A stretch of 39,538 nucleotides of DNA from Prochlorococcus sp. AG-418-C09 (GCA_003214355.1 QCLS01000010.1:1-39538), one strand, 5' to 3'. Counted from the first letter of the stretch, positions 1 to 8,799 are shown. Notes: generated by a model not told the origin, from the sequence alone. Numbers and translations are program-made.

Positions 1-845
1 TAATTAAAAATTTTGGTCAATTATCATTAGATCTTCAATTAAATAATTTTAAAATAAACTTAATATTATCAGTTGGATTCTGTCTCCTTAGTATTCTTCT
101 AAACGCATTAGCTTGGGAACAAATAATTATTTGGTTTGGGCACAATAATAATACTAAAGAAATAATCTCAACTTTTATCTCAACAAATATTCTTAAATAT
201 ATTCCTGGAAGTATTTGGCATTTTCTAGAAAGATTCAATTTCTTAAAGCAGAAAGGGGATGAAAAATTAGCTTTTTATGCCACTATTGTTGAGCCCTATT
301 TTATGTTAGCTGCGGCATTATTCCTGGGATCTATTGGATCGTTATATTTTCCACCTTTGATTTTATTGATATTACCCACCATTTTTCTTAAAAGGGATCT
401 AATATATTTCACTATTATGAAAATTGATTCTATAAAGAATAAGAGTTTTAGATTATTTAAAATCCCAGTTTCAAAGCAGGCATTTGATTCTAAAATTAAA
501 TTAAATTCAATATTTCCTTGGCATGCATTTTTTGTAGATTTATTTTTTATCTTATTTAAATTTTTAGGATTTATAAGTTGTTTTTATATCTTCAATTCTT
601 ATGATCCCTCAAAAGTGATTTTGGTTTTTGTAGTCTTTTGTATTTCTTGGTCTGTCGGTTTAATAATACCGGCTGCTCCTGGCGGGGCTGGAGTCTTTGA
701 GTCATGTTTTTTGTTATTTATTAGGAATTATTATCCCGAACAATCAATATTAGTTGCAGTTATTTTCTTTCGTTTTATATCTACATCATCTGATTTATTT
801 TTGGCTTCCCCTTTCTTTGTAAAGAAACTTCTAAGAAGAAATTAA
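1..845 (+). CDS. UPF0104 / LPG-synthase-TM-like integral membrane protein, 5' truncated by window edge
   Basis: An open frame runs from base 3 to the TAA at 843-845 with no stop, so the ATG at 303 is internal and the gene begins before the window. The visible ~280 residues contain several hydrophobic segments. They also contain two motifs typical of the YbhN/UPF0104 (lysylphosphatidylglycerol synthase TM region) family: KYIPGSIWHF near the start and PGGAGVFES near the end. Family members are multi-pass inner-membrane proteins, and many lack the MprF catalytic domain and have no defined function. I see only the membrane part here, so a flippase or lipid-modifying role would be speculation. The 3' end overlaps the convergent permease gene by 4 bp. 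Confidence 0.75.
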   Translation, partial: IKNFGQLSLDLQLNNFKINLILSVGFCLLSILLNALAWEQIIIWFGHNNNTKEIISTFISTNILKYIPGSIWHFLERFNFLKQKGDEKLAFYATIVEPYFMLAAALFLGSIGSLYFPPLILLILPTIFLKRDLIYFTIMKIDSIKNKSFRLFKIPVSKQAFDSKIKLNSIFPWHAFFVDLFFILFKFLGFISCFYIFNSYDPSKVILVFVVFCISWSVGLIIPAAPGGAGVFESCFLLFIRNYYPEQSILVAVIFFRFISTSSDLFLASPFFVKKLLRRN

Positions 846-2377
846 TCTATTTTGTTTTCTAAGCTAGGAATGAGTGTGCTTGAAGCTATTAGCCCCAATA
901 TGATTATTAAGATTGCTGGTAAAATTGCTTCCGCCAATCTTTCATCACTGGCATATTGATAAAGACGAACCGATAGAGTATCAAAATCAGTTGGTCTTAT
1001 TATGAAAGAAATAGGCAATTCTTTAATTGTGTCAATGAATACTAAAAGTGTTCCAACAAAAATAGGGCCTCTTAATAAAGGAATCTGAATTCTTCTTATT
1101 ACTTTTAACTGATTTGCTCCTAGACCTTTAGCAGCCTCATCAATGTTAGGAGAAATTCTCTCCAGAGCTGAATCTATTGCCCCTTTTGATATTGTTAAGA
1201 ATCGGGTTATGTATCCAAATATAAGAAGATAAAGGTAGTAAGTCGGATCATTAATAATTGTCAATAAGAAAATAGCTAATACTGTGCCTGGGATGGCATA
1301 ACCAATACCACATATAAATGTTGATATATTAATAACTAAACTTTTATTCCATCTATTGGATAAAGAGACTAATAACGAGATTATTATTGCCAATAATGCC
1401 GCTAATAAGCCTAGGCTTAATGTTCTAAAAGTTAGAATAAGAAGTTCTACATTCAAACCTTTTTGAAGTTGATCAATATTCAATCCAATCCAATAGGCTG
1501 GAATACCTAAAGAAAAAAGAGCAGGAAAAGAGGTAATAATAATTGCTATGAAAGATCTATACCCCTTTAAATGCCAATTTTGTGTGTTTATTTTCGATGG
1601 ATTTTCACTCCAACGCTTTGTTTTTCTTCTTGAAAATTTCTCGATAAAAATCAATGAAAATACTATCACCAAGGCAATAAGGGACAATGCTATTCCACTA
1701 CTTGGATTACGATCAATATTCCAGTTCTCCCTAATCCCTGTTGAAATTGTTGGAATATTCAATAATTCAAATGAACCTAACTCATTCATTACTTCCATGC
1801 ACATTAAACTAAGACCCGTAACAAAAGAAGGTAATGCCATTGGTAATGCAATCTTAAAAAAACTCTGCCAAGGGCCAGCTCCTAATCCTCTGCTAGCAAG
1901 TATTTGATTTATACCAAATTTGTTAAAACTTTCGTTAGTTAATATAAAGGTATAAGGATAAGTAGATATTGACAGTATTAAAACTCCCCACCATATTCCA
2001 GAGATTTGGAAACCCATTATACTGCCCACATCTTGTAAAATTGCTGTGGTTAAATATGCTGGAGCTGCTAATGGTACTAGCTGGCAAATTCTAAGAAACT
2101 TCCTAAATGGGAATTCACAATTTGAAAGTAACCATCCATTGATTATTCCAAGGCTGCCTCCAAATATACTAGTAAAAAAAAGCATCTTAAAGGAACCTGT
2201 TATTTCATCTCTTCCAGTGATGCCAAGAGAAAATTTTCCGCTAATTATAAGATTTAGCCCTTCTATAGTGAAACTAATTAATGGTAAAAGAATTACTGCC
2301 GCTATTAATAATGCAGACAAATCTATAAGTTTAAATTGATATTTTCTTTTATTTACTAGTTGTAAGAAATTATCCAA
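842..2377 (-). CDS. futB: ABC transporter permease, fused two-domain type, probable Fe(III) importer (FutB/SfuB-like)
   Basis: A 511-residue protein with about 12 hydrophobic segments in two repeated halves. Each half carries an EAA-type cytoplasmic loop that contacts the ATPase: around residues 158-178 (SRGLGAGPWQSFFKIALP) and from residue 413 (DEAAKGLGANQLKVIRRIQI). The duplicated permease in one chain is the arrangement of FutB/SfuB/ThiP-type importers, and iron is the usual substrate in cyanobacteria. No binding protein or ATPase gene lies in the window, so the partners must be encoded elsewhere. Iron rather than thiamine or another substrate is inferred from family resemblance. It is the last gene of a minus-strand run, 17 bp after the COG0523 GTPase. 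Confidence 0.8.
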   Translation of the reverse strand: MDNFLQLVNKRKYQFKLIDLSALLIAAVILLPLISFTIEGLNLIISGKFSLGITGRDEITGSFKMLFFTSIFGGSLGIINGWLLSNCEFPFRKFLRICQLVPLAAPAYLTTAILQDVGSIMGFQISGIWWGVLILSISTYPYTFILTNESFNKFGINQILASRGLGAGPWQSFFKIALPMALPSFVTGLSLMCMEVMNELGSFELLNIPTISTGIRENWNIDRNPSSGIALSLIALVIVFSLIFIEKFSRRKTKRWSENPSKINTQNWHLKGYRSFIAIIITSFPALFSLGIPAYWIGLNIDQLQKGLNVELLILTFRTLSLGLLAALLAIIISLLVSLSNRWNKSLVINISTFICGIGYAIPGTVLAIFLLTIINDPTYYLYLLIFGYITRFLTISKGAIDSALERISPNIDEAAKGLGANQLKVIRRIQIPLLRGPIFVGTLLVFIDTIKELPISFIIRPTDFDTLSVRLYQYASDERLAEAILPAILIIILGLIASSTLIPSLENKID

Positions 2378-2394
2378 TTATCTTGAGTCGTGTA

Positions 2395-3456
2395 TTAGAG
2401 GGATTCATTTGATGATGATTTACAGACCTCTAGTTGTTCTTTAATCTTTTCATGATTTAGGTTTTTACCAATTAGAACTATTTTGTTAGATCTTTCACTT
2501 TCCCATTGATCATCATCTAGTGAAAATCTTTTACCAGAGAGATGAAAAATATGTTTTCTTTCGCTTTCTTCAAACCATAATATACCTTTTGCCCTGAATA
2601 CATTCTGAGATAATTGATTATCTAGAAAATTCTGGAATCTTCTTAGGGAAAATGGTTCTAAACATTTGAATGAAACCGATGTAAAGCCCTCTATGTTATT
2701 CTCGGAGCTCTCATGGGAATGATGTGAATGGTCATGGGAATGATGTGAATGGTCATGGGAATGATGTGAATGGTCATGGGAATGATGTGAATCCTCATGA
2801 GAATTAGAGATATTTTCTGGAGTTTTAATTTCTTCGAACTTAAACTTATCGGTTTCAAAAAGTCCGACACTAATAATTGTCTGAAGGCTAACTTCACTAT
2901 TAACTGTCTTTAGAATTCTGGGCTCTTTTTTCATTTCGGTAATCTTATTTTCTATTTTGGATAGATCTTCTTTTTCAACTAAATCACACTTGTTGAGAAG
3001 TAAGATGTCTCCATAAAGGATCTGAGAATAGGCAACGTTTGAGGACTTCATCCCAAAATCAAAATTCTCAGCATCAATTAATGTAATGATTGAATCTAGT
3101 CTAACCTTATCTCTTAGATCACCTCCTGCAAAAGTCATAGCTACTGGGAGAGGATCTGCAAGGCCAGTGGTTTCTACAATTAGATAGTCTAGTCTTTCAG
3201 ATTCTTTCAGTATTTTACTTAATGTTGTTAATAACTCTCCATTGATAGTGCAGCAAATACATCCATTACTCAATTCAATCATATCTTCTCCCGTTTCTAT
3301 TATTAAATCATTATCAATTCCAATTTCTCCAAATTCGTTTACCAAAACGGCTGTTCTGATGCCTTCCTGATTTTTTAGAATATGATTTAACAGTGTAGTT
3401 TTACCCGAACCTAAAAATCCACTGATAATTGTTACTGGCAAAAGTTTTTTAGACAT
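2395..3456 (-). CDS. COG0523 (CobW/P47K-like) GTPase, putative metallochaperone with His-rich tract
   Basis: A 353-residue SIMIBI-class GTPase. The Walker A GFLGSGKTT is at residues 13-21, the family-defining CxCC metal site (GCICC) ends at C69, ETTGLADP is at 95-102, and the guanine-specificity NKCD is at about 155-158. A His/Ser/Asp tract at residues 220-249 separates the GTPase domain from the C-terminal CobW_C domain. COG0523 proteins bind Zn, Co or other metals and pass them to client enzymes. The His tract and lack of cobalt-insertion neighbours favour a zinc or general metal chaperone over cobalamin synthesis, but this is inference. It sits between pterin dehydratase and the iron-type permease on the same strand. 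An imperfect palindrome lies just upstream of its start. Confidence 0.85.
   Translation of the reverse strand: MSKKLLPVTIISGFLGSGKTTLLNHILKNQEGIRTAVLVNEFGEIGIDNDLIIETGEDMIELSNGCICCTINGELLTTLSKILKESERLDYLIVETTGLADPLPVAMTFAGGDLRDKVRLDSIITLIDAENFDFGMKSSNVAYSQILYGDILLLNKCDLVEKEDLSKIENKITEMKKEPRILKTVNSEVSLQTIISVGLFETDKFKFEEIKTPENISNSHEDSHHSHDHSHHSHDHSHHSHDHSHHSHESSENNIEGFTSVSFKCLEPFSLRRFQNFLDNQLSQNVFRAKGILWFEESERKHIFHLSGKRFSLDDDQWESERSNKIVLIGKNLNHEKIKEQLEVCKSSSNESL
2711..2794 (-). repeat. Four tandem 21-bp units encoding the His-rich tract of the COG0523 GTPase
   Basis: Four copies of a 21-bp unit begin at 2711, 2732, 2753 and 2774. The first three are identical and the fourth differs in its last two bases. 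They encode a seven-residue HHSHDHS-type repeat in frame. Near-identity at DNA level, including synonymous positions, points to recent slippage or unequal exchange rather than old protein-level conservation, so copy number may vary between strains. Confidence 0.95.
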
Positions 3457-3470
3457 ATAGTTTTTTTAAT

Positions 3471-3489
3471 TCATTATTAATATTAATGA
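3471..3489. promoter_or_regulatory. Imperfect 19-bp palindrome upstream of the COG0523 gene, possible Fur/Zur-family operator
   Basis: The sequence TCATTATTAATATTAATGA matches its own reverse complement at 16 of 19 positions. It lies 15-33 bases before the GTPase start codon. Fur-family boxes are AT-rich palindromes of about this size, and COG0523 genes are frequent Zur targets in bacteria. In a genome this AT-rich such a palindrome can arise by chance, so this is only a candidate. Confidence 0.3.
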
Positions 3490-3511
3490 TTTATTTATAA
3501 AAAACACGAAT

Positions 3512-3802
3512 TTAATTTTTGATGAAATTATTTATTTCAGTTGCAATTTTCTGATCTAAATTAGTCAAACCGCCAAGGTCATGCGTTGTTAATTTTATAT
3601 TTACTTTTGAATAATTATTTATCCATTCTGGATGGTGATTATACTTCTCACAAATCATGGCAACCTTTGTCATAAAAGAAAAGGCTTCTACAAAGTCTTC
3701 AAATATAAAATCTTTTTCAATATGATTATTAAAAATCTTCCAGCCTTCTGCACTTTTATTTAATTCTCTAAGTTCTTTCTCTTGTAATAGGTATGTTTTC
3801 AT
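3512..3802 (-). CDS. Pterin-4a-carbinolamine dehydratase (PCD/DCoH family)
   Basis: A 96-residue protein of normal family length. The active-site signature is present: NHHPEW followed by a second His in KLTTHDLGG. The family dehydrates 4a-hydroxy-tetrahydropterin during pterin recycling. Cyanobacteria generally lack an obvious aromatic amino-acid hydroxylase, so the physiological substrate here is uncertain. A diverged relative, acRAF, assists Rubisco assembly, but this copy keeps the catalytic histidines and is not next to carboxysome genes. It lies between yjbQ (22 bp upstream) and the COG0523 GTPase (55 bp downstream), same strand. Confidence 0.85.
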   Translation of the reverse strand: MKTYLLQEKELRELNKSAEGWKIFNNHIEKDFIFEDFVEAFSFMTKVAMICEKYNHHPEWINNYSKVNIKLTTHDLGGLTNLDQKIATEINNFIKN

Positions 3803-3824
3803 ATGTATTTAGATTGATATTACA

Positions 3825-4292
3825 TTATAAATAATTTCTTTGCTTTTCACCAATAGCATGAATATGTATGGACCTGTTTTTTCTTTCTACTCGATGCTCG
3901 CATAAGTATATAGATTGCCATGTTCCAAGAACAAGTTTTTTGTTTGTAAAACTAAATGATAATGAAGTATTTGTAAGTGCAGTTTTTATGTGTGCGGGCA
4001 TATCATCTGCTCCTTCTTGAGAATGTCTATAACTAACTTCCTTATTATCTATTGCAAGAGATCGATAAGAATTTTCTGGAACAATTGATTTAAGGTATTT
4101 CTTTAAATCATAAAGTACATTTGAATCTGCATTTTCATTTACTATTAGGCTACAACTAGTATGCATTGAATTTATAATTAATATTCCAGTTGATAAATTA
4201 TTATCATTCAGAAATTCATTTATTTTGGAAGTTATGTTAATAAATCCTTCTCCATTAGAGGTTAATTCTATGGTTGTTTGAATCTGTTCCAT
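3825..4292 (-). CDS. YjbQ / UPF0047 family protein
   Basis: A 155-residue protein with the whole UPF0047 fold signature. HTSCSLIVNENAD is at about residues 44-56, then MPAHIKTAL, LGTWQSIYLCEH, and a C-terminal strand RSIHIHAIGE. The family is small and cytoplasmic. YjbQ has been linked to a weak secondary thiamine-phosphate synthase activity, but its main job is unknown. The ATG at 4292 gives the usual beginning (a short beta strand, then a GFINIT-like motif), so the start looks right. Probably the first gene of the minus-strand run that continues through PCD, the COG0523 GTPase and futB. Confidence 0.85.
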   Translation of the reverse strand: MEQIQTTIELTSNGEGFINITSKINEFLNDNNLSTGILIINSMHTSCSLIVNENADSNVLYDLKKYLKSIVPENSYRSLAIDNKEVSYRHSQEGADDMPAHIKTALTNTSLSFSFTNKKLVLGTWQSIYLCEHRVERKNRSIHIHAIGEKQRNYL

Positions 4293-4315
4293 ACAACTAA
4301 AGTTAATGATTCTAT

Positions 4316-4344
4316 TTACTATTTAAGAATACTTTTTATAGTAA
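4316..4344. promoter_or_regulatory. Inverted repeat in the yjbQ / carboxypeptidase divergent spacer
   Basis: TTACTAT (4316-4322) and ATAGTAA (4338-4344) are perfect 7-bp inverted repeats separated by 15 bp. They lie in the 103-bp gap between two divergent genes, where the promoters must be. This could be an operator or a chance AT-rich repeat. Confidence 0.2.
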
Positions 4345-4383
4345 TCGTTCAACAAACAAAAATTAACTTAATATATACATATT

Positions 4384-4389
4384 GAGGGA
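4384..4389 (+). promoter_or_regulatory. Ribosome binding site fixing the TTG start of the M32 carboxypeptidase
   Basis: GAGGGA lies 6 bases before the TTG at 4396. Strong Shine-Dalgarno matches are uncommon in this window, so this one supports the non-ATG start. Confidence 0.55.
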
Positions 4390-4395
4390 TTTCAT

Positions 4396-5892
4396 TTGAA
4401 AGAAATTAATTGGAATAAACTTGGTAATTATTTAAAGGAGACTCAACTTTTAGGCTCTATACAAAATACGCTATATTGGGACCAGAATACTATGATGCCA
4501 AAAGAAGGTGCATCATGGAGAGCGGAACAGCTTACTTATATTGCAAAGAAGTTGCATGCTAGAAATACTTCAGAAGAGTTCTCTAATTTAATTGATTCAG
4601 CCAATGAGGAGTTACAAACTCATAACGCCAATGATACAAAACTCAATGATAAAAAAAGAAATATTCAACTTTTATATCAGGAGATAGATAGGCAAAGGAA
4701 ATTAGATCCAAAACTTGTTGAATTACTTGCCAAAGCCAAATCAGAGGGTTACCAAAATTGGCAGCAAGCAAAGTTAGAATCAAACTATCAAATCTTTCTT
4801 CCTTTCTTTAAGAATTTAATTAAGTTAAGAATCGAGGAGGCAAGGCAAATATCTGATAATTTATCACCATGGGAAACTTTAGCTCAGCCATATGAACCTG
4901 AAATTTCAAAAGAATGGGTTTTTAGAATTTTTAATCCTCTCAAAGAAGTCATCCCGTTTTTGCTAGAAAAAAGTAATGAAAAGAAATCTAAGAATTGGGA
5001 TCTTAATAAAGAATCCCAGAATTTACTATGTAATAAATTACTTGATGAGTTTGGAAGGAATTGTGATCTGGTCACTTCGGCGGAATCGCCCCATCCTTTC
5101 TCAATAACATTAGGCCCAAGAGATTATAGAATTACTACAAGGATAGTAAAAGGAGAACCCCTTTCTAGCTTTTTAGCTACGGCACATGAATGGGGCCACT
5201 CAATTTATGAACAGAATTTACCGTCTAGAAGTCATCAATGGTTTGCTTGGCCTTTGGGCCAAGCTACTTCAATGGCTGTTCATGAGAGTCAGTCTTTGTT
5301 TTGGGAGAATAGAATAGTTAAGTCGAAATCTTTTGCTAAAGGTTTTTTCCGATATTTTCTTGAACAAAATGTTCCTTTTAAAGATCATCTTGAATTCTGG
5401 AGATCAATTAATGTATTTAAAGCGGGTTTTAATAGGGTAGAGGCGGATGAACTTACATATGGATTACATATTTTGATAAGAACTGAACTCGAAATAGGAT
5501 TAATTGAAGATGGACTCGATCCTAGGGATTTACCTTTTGAGTGGAATAAAAGATATCAGGACCTTTTAGGAATAAAGCCTCAAAATGATAGGGAAGGTTG
5601 TTTGCAAGATGTTCATTGGAGCGAAGGGGCCTTTGGATATTTCCCTTCTTACCTAATTGGCCATATCATAAGTGCTCAAATAACCTCAAAGTTGGAAGAA
5701 GAATTAGGACCTCTTGATTATTTGATCGAAAAAAAATACTATCAACGTATTATTGAATGGCTAAAAGAAAATGTTCATCAATATGGGAGATCTTTAAATG
5801 CTATGCAGCTTGTTAAGAAAGTTACTGAAGTTGATATTAATCCTGATTTCTTTATAAATTATTTGAACAAAAAGATAGATGATTTAATCTAA
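4396..5892 (+). CDS. M32-family metallocarboxypeptidase (carboxypeptidase Taq type)
   Basis: A 498-residue zinc carboxypeptidase, full length for the family. The zinc motif is HEWGH at residues 264-268, and HESQS at 296-300 supplies the third ligand. LGPRDYRITTR precedes the metal site, as in M32 enzymes. It trims C-terminal residues from peptides in the cytoplasm and probably acts in peptide recycling. There is no signal peptide. Translation starts at TTG 4396, supported by GAGGGA upstream. The pyrophosphatase gene follows 72 bp downstream on the same strand. Confidence 0.9.
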   Translation: MKEINWNKLGNYLKETQLLGSIQNTLYWDQNTMMPKEGASWRAEQLTYIAKKLHARNTSEEFSNLIDSANEELQTHNANDTKLNDKKRNIQLLYQEIDRQRKLDPKLVELLAKAKSEGYQNWQQAKLESNYQIFLPFFKNLIKLRIEEARQISDNLSPWETLAQPYEPEISKEWVFRIFNPLKEVIPFLLEKSNEKKSKNWDLNKESQNLLCNKLLDEFGRNCDLVTSAESPHPFSITLGPRDYRITTRIVKGEPLSSFLATAHEWGHSIYEQNLPSRSHQWFAWPLGQATSMAVHESQSLFWENRIVKSKSFAKGFFRYFLEQNVPFKDHLEFWRSINVFKAGFNRVEADELTYGLHILIRTELEIGLIEDGLDPRDLPFEWNKRYQDLLGIKPQNDREGCLQDVHWSEGAFGYFPSYLIGHIISAQITSKLEEELGPLDYLIEKKYYQRIIEWLKENVHQYGRSLNAMQLVKKVTEVDINPDFFINYLNKKIDDLI

Positions 5893-5964
5893 ATCCATAT
5901 TTTTAAATATTAGATATTTTAATCTATGTAAGGTTGTAAGATTAATAACGTTACTAAAAAAAAA

Positions 5965-6552
5965 ATGGCAAATTTAAGTCAACCTCCAAGTAGAAGCACC
6001 CCTAATTTATTGCATATTCTTGAAGCATTTACTGATGAATCAAAAGCAATAGTAAATACAATTGTTGAATTAAATTCAAATACCATAAATAAATATGAAT
6101 TAATTACAGAAACTGGTCATCTCAAATTAGATAGAGTCGGATATTCCTCACTGGCTTATCCTTTCGCCTACGGTTGTATTCCAAGAACGTGGGATGAAGA
6201 TGGCGATCCTTTAGATATTGAGATTGTAAATGTGACTGAGCCACTTATCCCTGGCTCAATTGTGGAAGCAAGAATTATTGGGGTTATGAAATTTGATGAT
6301 GGAGGAGAAGTCGATGATAAGGTAATTGCTGTTTTATCAGATGACAAAAGAATGGATCACATTAAAACTTTTGAAGATTTAGGAGAACATTGGCTTAAGG
6401 AAACTACTTACTATTGGGAGCACTATAAAGATCTAAAGAAACCAGGGACATGCAAAGTCAATGGATTTTTTGGAGTTAATATTGCTCAAGAAGTCATAAA
6501 AGAATGTGAATCGAGATATAAAGAGGAAATTGTTCCCAAGTTAATTGATTGA
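5965..6552 (+). CDS. Inorganic pyrophosphatase, family I, divergent copy with complete active site
   Basis: A 195-residue family I soluble pyrophosphatase with a ~20-residue N-terminal extension. Aligned by eye with E. coli PPase, every catalytic position is kept: E35, K43, E45, R57, Y65 and Y69; the DGDPLD cluster D79, D81 and D84; D111 or D112; a second acidic residue and K119; and the pair Y154-K155. It hydrolyses PPi to two phosphates and so pulls biosynthetic reactions forward. It differs strongly from the cyanobacterial/plastid-type sequence at 21321-21869, and its origin may differ (possible ancient transfer). Because the other copy lacks catalytic residues, this one is probably the working enzyme. 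Its stop is 7 bp from the convergent hemC stop. Confidence 0.9.
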   Translation: MANLSQPPSRSTPNLLHILEAFTDESKAIVNTIVELNSNTINKYELITETGHLKLDRVGYSSLAYPFAYGCIPRTWDEDGDPLDIEIVNVTEPLIPGSIVEARIIGVMKFDDGGEVDDKVIAVLSDDKRMDHIKTFEDLGEHWLKETTYYWEHYKDLKKPGTCKVNGFFGVNIAQEVIKECESRYKEEIVPKLID

Positions 6553-6559
6553 AAAGCAT

Positions 6560-7510
6560 TTATTTTTCTCTAAATTCTTTGAATATATTTGCGAGGATTT
6601 TATCAGCACCTTGGTTAATTAATTTTCGTGCTAAATCAATACCTACTTGTTCAGGATTGACTATAGGTCCTACGGAATTATCTTTAATAAGATCCTTCCC
6701 ATCAATTGAAGCAACCATACCAGTTAAAGATATATGATTTTCTTGAATATAACTATTAACACCAATAGGTACTTGGCAGCCTCCCTCGAGTTCTCTTAGG
6801 AAAGCTCTCTCAGCCAAGCATGCTTTGCTTGTGGCTTCATGATTTAAAACATTTATTAAGTTTATAACTTCTTTATTATCTTCTCGACACTCAATACCTA
6901 ATGCTCCTTGGCCAACGGCATGAAGAGATATTGCATTTGGTATTTCTTGATGTATTCTTTTAGAGAAACCTAGCCTTTTAAGTCCAGCTGCGGCAAGAAT
7001 AATACAATCAAACTCTCCTGCATCTAGCTTCTCAAGCCTTGTTAAGACATTGCCTCTTATGTCTTTAAATTTTAGTTCTGGGTAATGAAACCTTAACTGC
7101 GCTAGTCTCCTTAAAGAGCTTGTTCCAACAATCGATCCTGGAGGTAATGTTTCTAATCTATATTTCTCATTTTTTGCATTTACAATGAGTGCATCAGCAG
7201 GGTCTTCTCTTTTTGTTATGCAACCTAGCATAAGACCTTCAGGTAGGTGGGTGGGAAGATCTTTTAAAGAATGAACTGCTATGTCTGCTTTATCTAATAA
7301 CATTTGAGCTTCAAGCTCTTTAGTAAAAAGACCCTTGTCTCCAATTTTAGCCAAAGCAACATCAAGGATTTTATCGCCTTGAGTTGCCATTGCCTCTACT
7401 GAAACTTCCAAATTAGGAATATGCTGTTCTAATTGATCCTTTACCCATAAAGTTTGTACCATAGCTAATTTACTTCTTCTGGTAGCTATTCTTAGTTTTG
7501 AATTTTTCAT
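6560..7510 (-). CDS. hemC: Porphobilinogen deaminase (hydroxymethylbilane synthase)
   Basis: A 316-residue HemC of normal length. It joins four porphobilinogens into hydroxymethylbilane, the step feeding heme, chlorophyll and corrinoid synthesis. The dipyrromethane cofactor cysteine is C245 in [10 protein letters not shown]. Other family motifs are [10 protein letters not shown] (7-16), HSLKDLPT (80-87), GTSSLRR (129-135) and RGNVLTRL (152-159). It follows the sigma factor gene on the same strand after a 95-bp gap containing a perfect 10-bp hairpin next to the hemC start. Confidence 0.97.
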   Translation of the reverse strand: MKNSKLRIATRRSKLAMVQTLWVKDQLEQHIPNLEVSVEAMATQGDKILDVALAKIGDKGLFTKELEAQMLLDKADIAVHSLKDLPTHLPEGLMLGCITKREDPADALIVNAKNEKYRLETLPPGSIVGTSSLRRLAQLRFHYPELKFKDIRGNVLTRLEKLDAGEFDCIILAAAGLKRLGFSKRIHQEIPNAISLHAVGQGALGIECREDNKEVINLINVLNHEATSKACLAERAFLRELEGGCQVPIGVNSYIQENHISLTGMVASIDGKDLIKDNSVGPIVNPEQVGIDLARKLINQGADKILANIFKEFREK

Positions 7511-7517
7511 TAAGATA

Positions 7518-7541
7518 TTCTTTTAATTTAGATTAAAAGAA
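7518..7541 (-). promoter_or_regulatory. Perfect 10-bp hairpin in the hemC leader
   Basis: Arms 7518-7527 and 7532-7541 are perfectly complementary around a 4-base loop, only 7 bases before the hemC ATG. There is no T-run after it in the hemC direction, so it does not look like a rho-independent terminator for the upstream sigma gene. It could be an mRNA structure near the ribosome binding region or an operator. Confidence 0.4.
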
Positions 7542-7605
7542 AGTAGTCAAGATTTACAGATATTATTTAGCAACTTAACAAAGCTGGAAATATTTCCTAA
7601 GGAAT

Positions 7606-8787
7606 TTACTTAATATATTCCTTAAGAACCCCGTTTCTATTGGGGTGTCTTAATTTTCTTAAAGCCTTGGCCTCTATTTGTCTAATTCTTTCTCTAGTAA
7701 CATCAAAAATCTGTCCAATTTCTTCAAGAGTTTTCATTCTTCCATCATCAATACCGTAACGCAATCTGAGGACATCTCTTTCTCTTGGACTTAATGTAGC
7801 CAATACTCCTTCTAAGTCTTCCCTTAGAAGCGTCTTTGAGACATCTTGTTCAGGGTTCTCGATGTCTGCCTCAATGAAGTCTCCAAGGCGAGAATCTTCT
7901 TCCTTCCCAATAGGGGTTTCTAAAGAAATAGGTAGTTGAGCACTCTTTGCTATGAATCTTAATTTTTCTATGGTCATTTCCATGCTTTCAGCAATTTCTT
8001 CTTCGCTAGGCTTTCGTCCAAATTCTTGGCTTAAAACCTTTGTGGTTTTTTTTATTCTTGAAATTGTCTCATAAAGATGTACTGGTAATCTAATAGTCCT
8101 GCTTTGATCAGCAATAGCTCTTGTTATAGCTTGTCTAATCCACCAAGTAGCATATGTTGAGAATTTATATCCTTTCTCATGATCAAATTTTTCTGCGGCT
8201 CTAATTAATCCTAGGCTTCCCTCTTGAATTAAGTCCTGGAATGAGAGCCCTCTGTTCATGTATTTTTTGGCAATAGAGACTACTAATCTTAAATTAGACT
8301 GAACCATTTTCTCTTTTGCTCGTCTTCCAAGTAGTAATCTTCTTCTGAATTTAGATAGAGGCATGTCAATAAGTTCTGCCCACTCTCTGACTGATGGGAA
8401 ATGTCCCTTCTCTGATTCAAACTGTGTTGCCAATTCTTCTAGTTGTAGTAAATCAGCTATTTTCCTTGCAAGCTCTATTTCTTCATCTGGACGTAATAGT
8501 CTGATTCTTCCAATCTCTTGAAGATAAACTCTTATTGAATCCTCTGTATATATACCTTTTGGCCCAAGTTTGATATTCGATAGACTTTTAGCATCTTCTT
8601 CAGATAAGCTAAAGTCGTTATTTTCGTCGTTATTTTCTTTCGATGGGCTAGTAATATTGCTCTCTAATTGATTATTAATCTGATTTTTTGTATTTATATT
8701 AGTTTCAGAAGTTGGATCAATATTCTTACTAATTTTTTTCTTTGATCGCTGTCTAGAATTATTAGACTCAGTTGCTAGTGGACACAT
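7606..8787 (-). CDS. rpoD: Principal sigma-70 factor (group 1, RpoD/SigA)
   Basis: A 393-residue sigma-70. Residues 1-75 are a low-complexity Asn/Ser/Lys-rich arm. Region 1.2 begins at about 80 ([16 protein letters not shown]). Region 2 holds [21 protein letters not shown] and the -10 recognition helix [18 protein letters not shown]. Region 3 follows, and region 4.2 ends the protein ([19 protein letters not shown]). The N-terminal region 1.2, complete region 3 and canonical 2.4/4.2 fit the housekeeping factor better than a group 2 paralogue. Marine picocyanobacteria also carry close paralogues, so group assignment needs a tree. AAGGAG on the minus strand (8794-8799) supports this start. Confidence 0.9.
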   Translation of the reverse strand: MCPLATESNNSRQRSKKKISKNIDPTSETNINTKNQINNQLESNITSPSKENNDENNDFSLSEEDAKSLSNIKLGPKGIYTEDSIRVYLQEIGRIRLLRPDEEIELARKIADLLQLEELATQFESEKGHFPSVREWAELIDMPLSKFRRRLLLGRRAKEKMVQSNLRLVVSIAKKYMNRGLSFQDLIQEGSLGLIRAAEKFDHEKGYKFSTYATWWIRQAITRAIADQSRTIRLPVHLYETISRIKKTTKVLSQEFGRKPSEEEIAESMEMTIEKLRFIAKSAQLPISLETPIGKEEDSRLGDFIEADIENPEQDVSKTLLREDLEGVLATLSPRERDVLRLRYGIDDGRMKTLEEIGQIFDVTRERIRQIEAKALRKLRHPNRNGVLKEYIK

Positions 8788-8793
8788 AATAAA

Positions 8794-8799
8794 CTCCTT
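8794..8799 (-). promoter_or_regulatory. Ribosome binding site of the principal sigma factor gene
   Basis: On the minus strand this reads AAGGAG and ends 6 bases before the ATG at 8787. It is one of the best Shine-Dalgarno matches in the window and fixes the start. Confidence 0.75.

Noticed and set aside
1548-2339. Plus-strand ORFs opposite the ABC permease
   Set aside because: They are antisense shadows of a complete, recognisable permease gene and have no independent features.
2711-2794. Short tandem repeats as a possible CRISPR array
   Set aside because: Units are adjacent without unique spacers and are in-frame coding sequence.
2691-2897. Minus-strand ORF with an IHIIPMT repeat
   Set aside because: It is the alternate frame of the 21-bp repeats that encode the His-rich tract of the COG0523 GTPase.
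5893-5964. NtcA-type site (GTA N8 TAC) before the pyrophosphatase gene
   Set aside because: GTA-like and TAC-like triplets occur but not with correct spacing and with mismatches.
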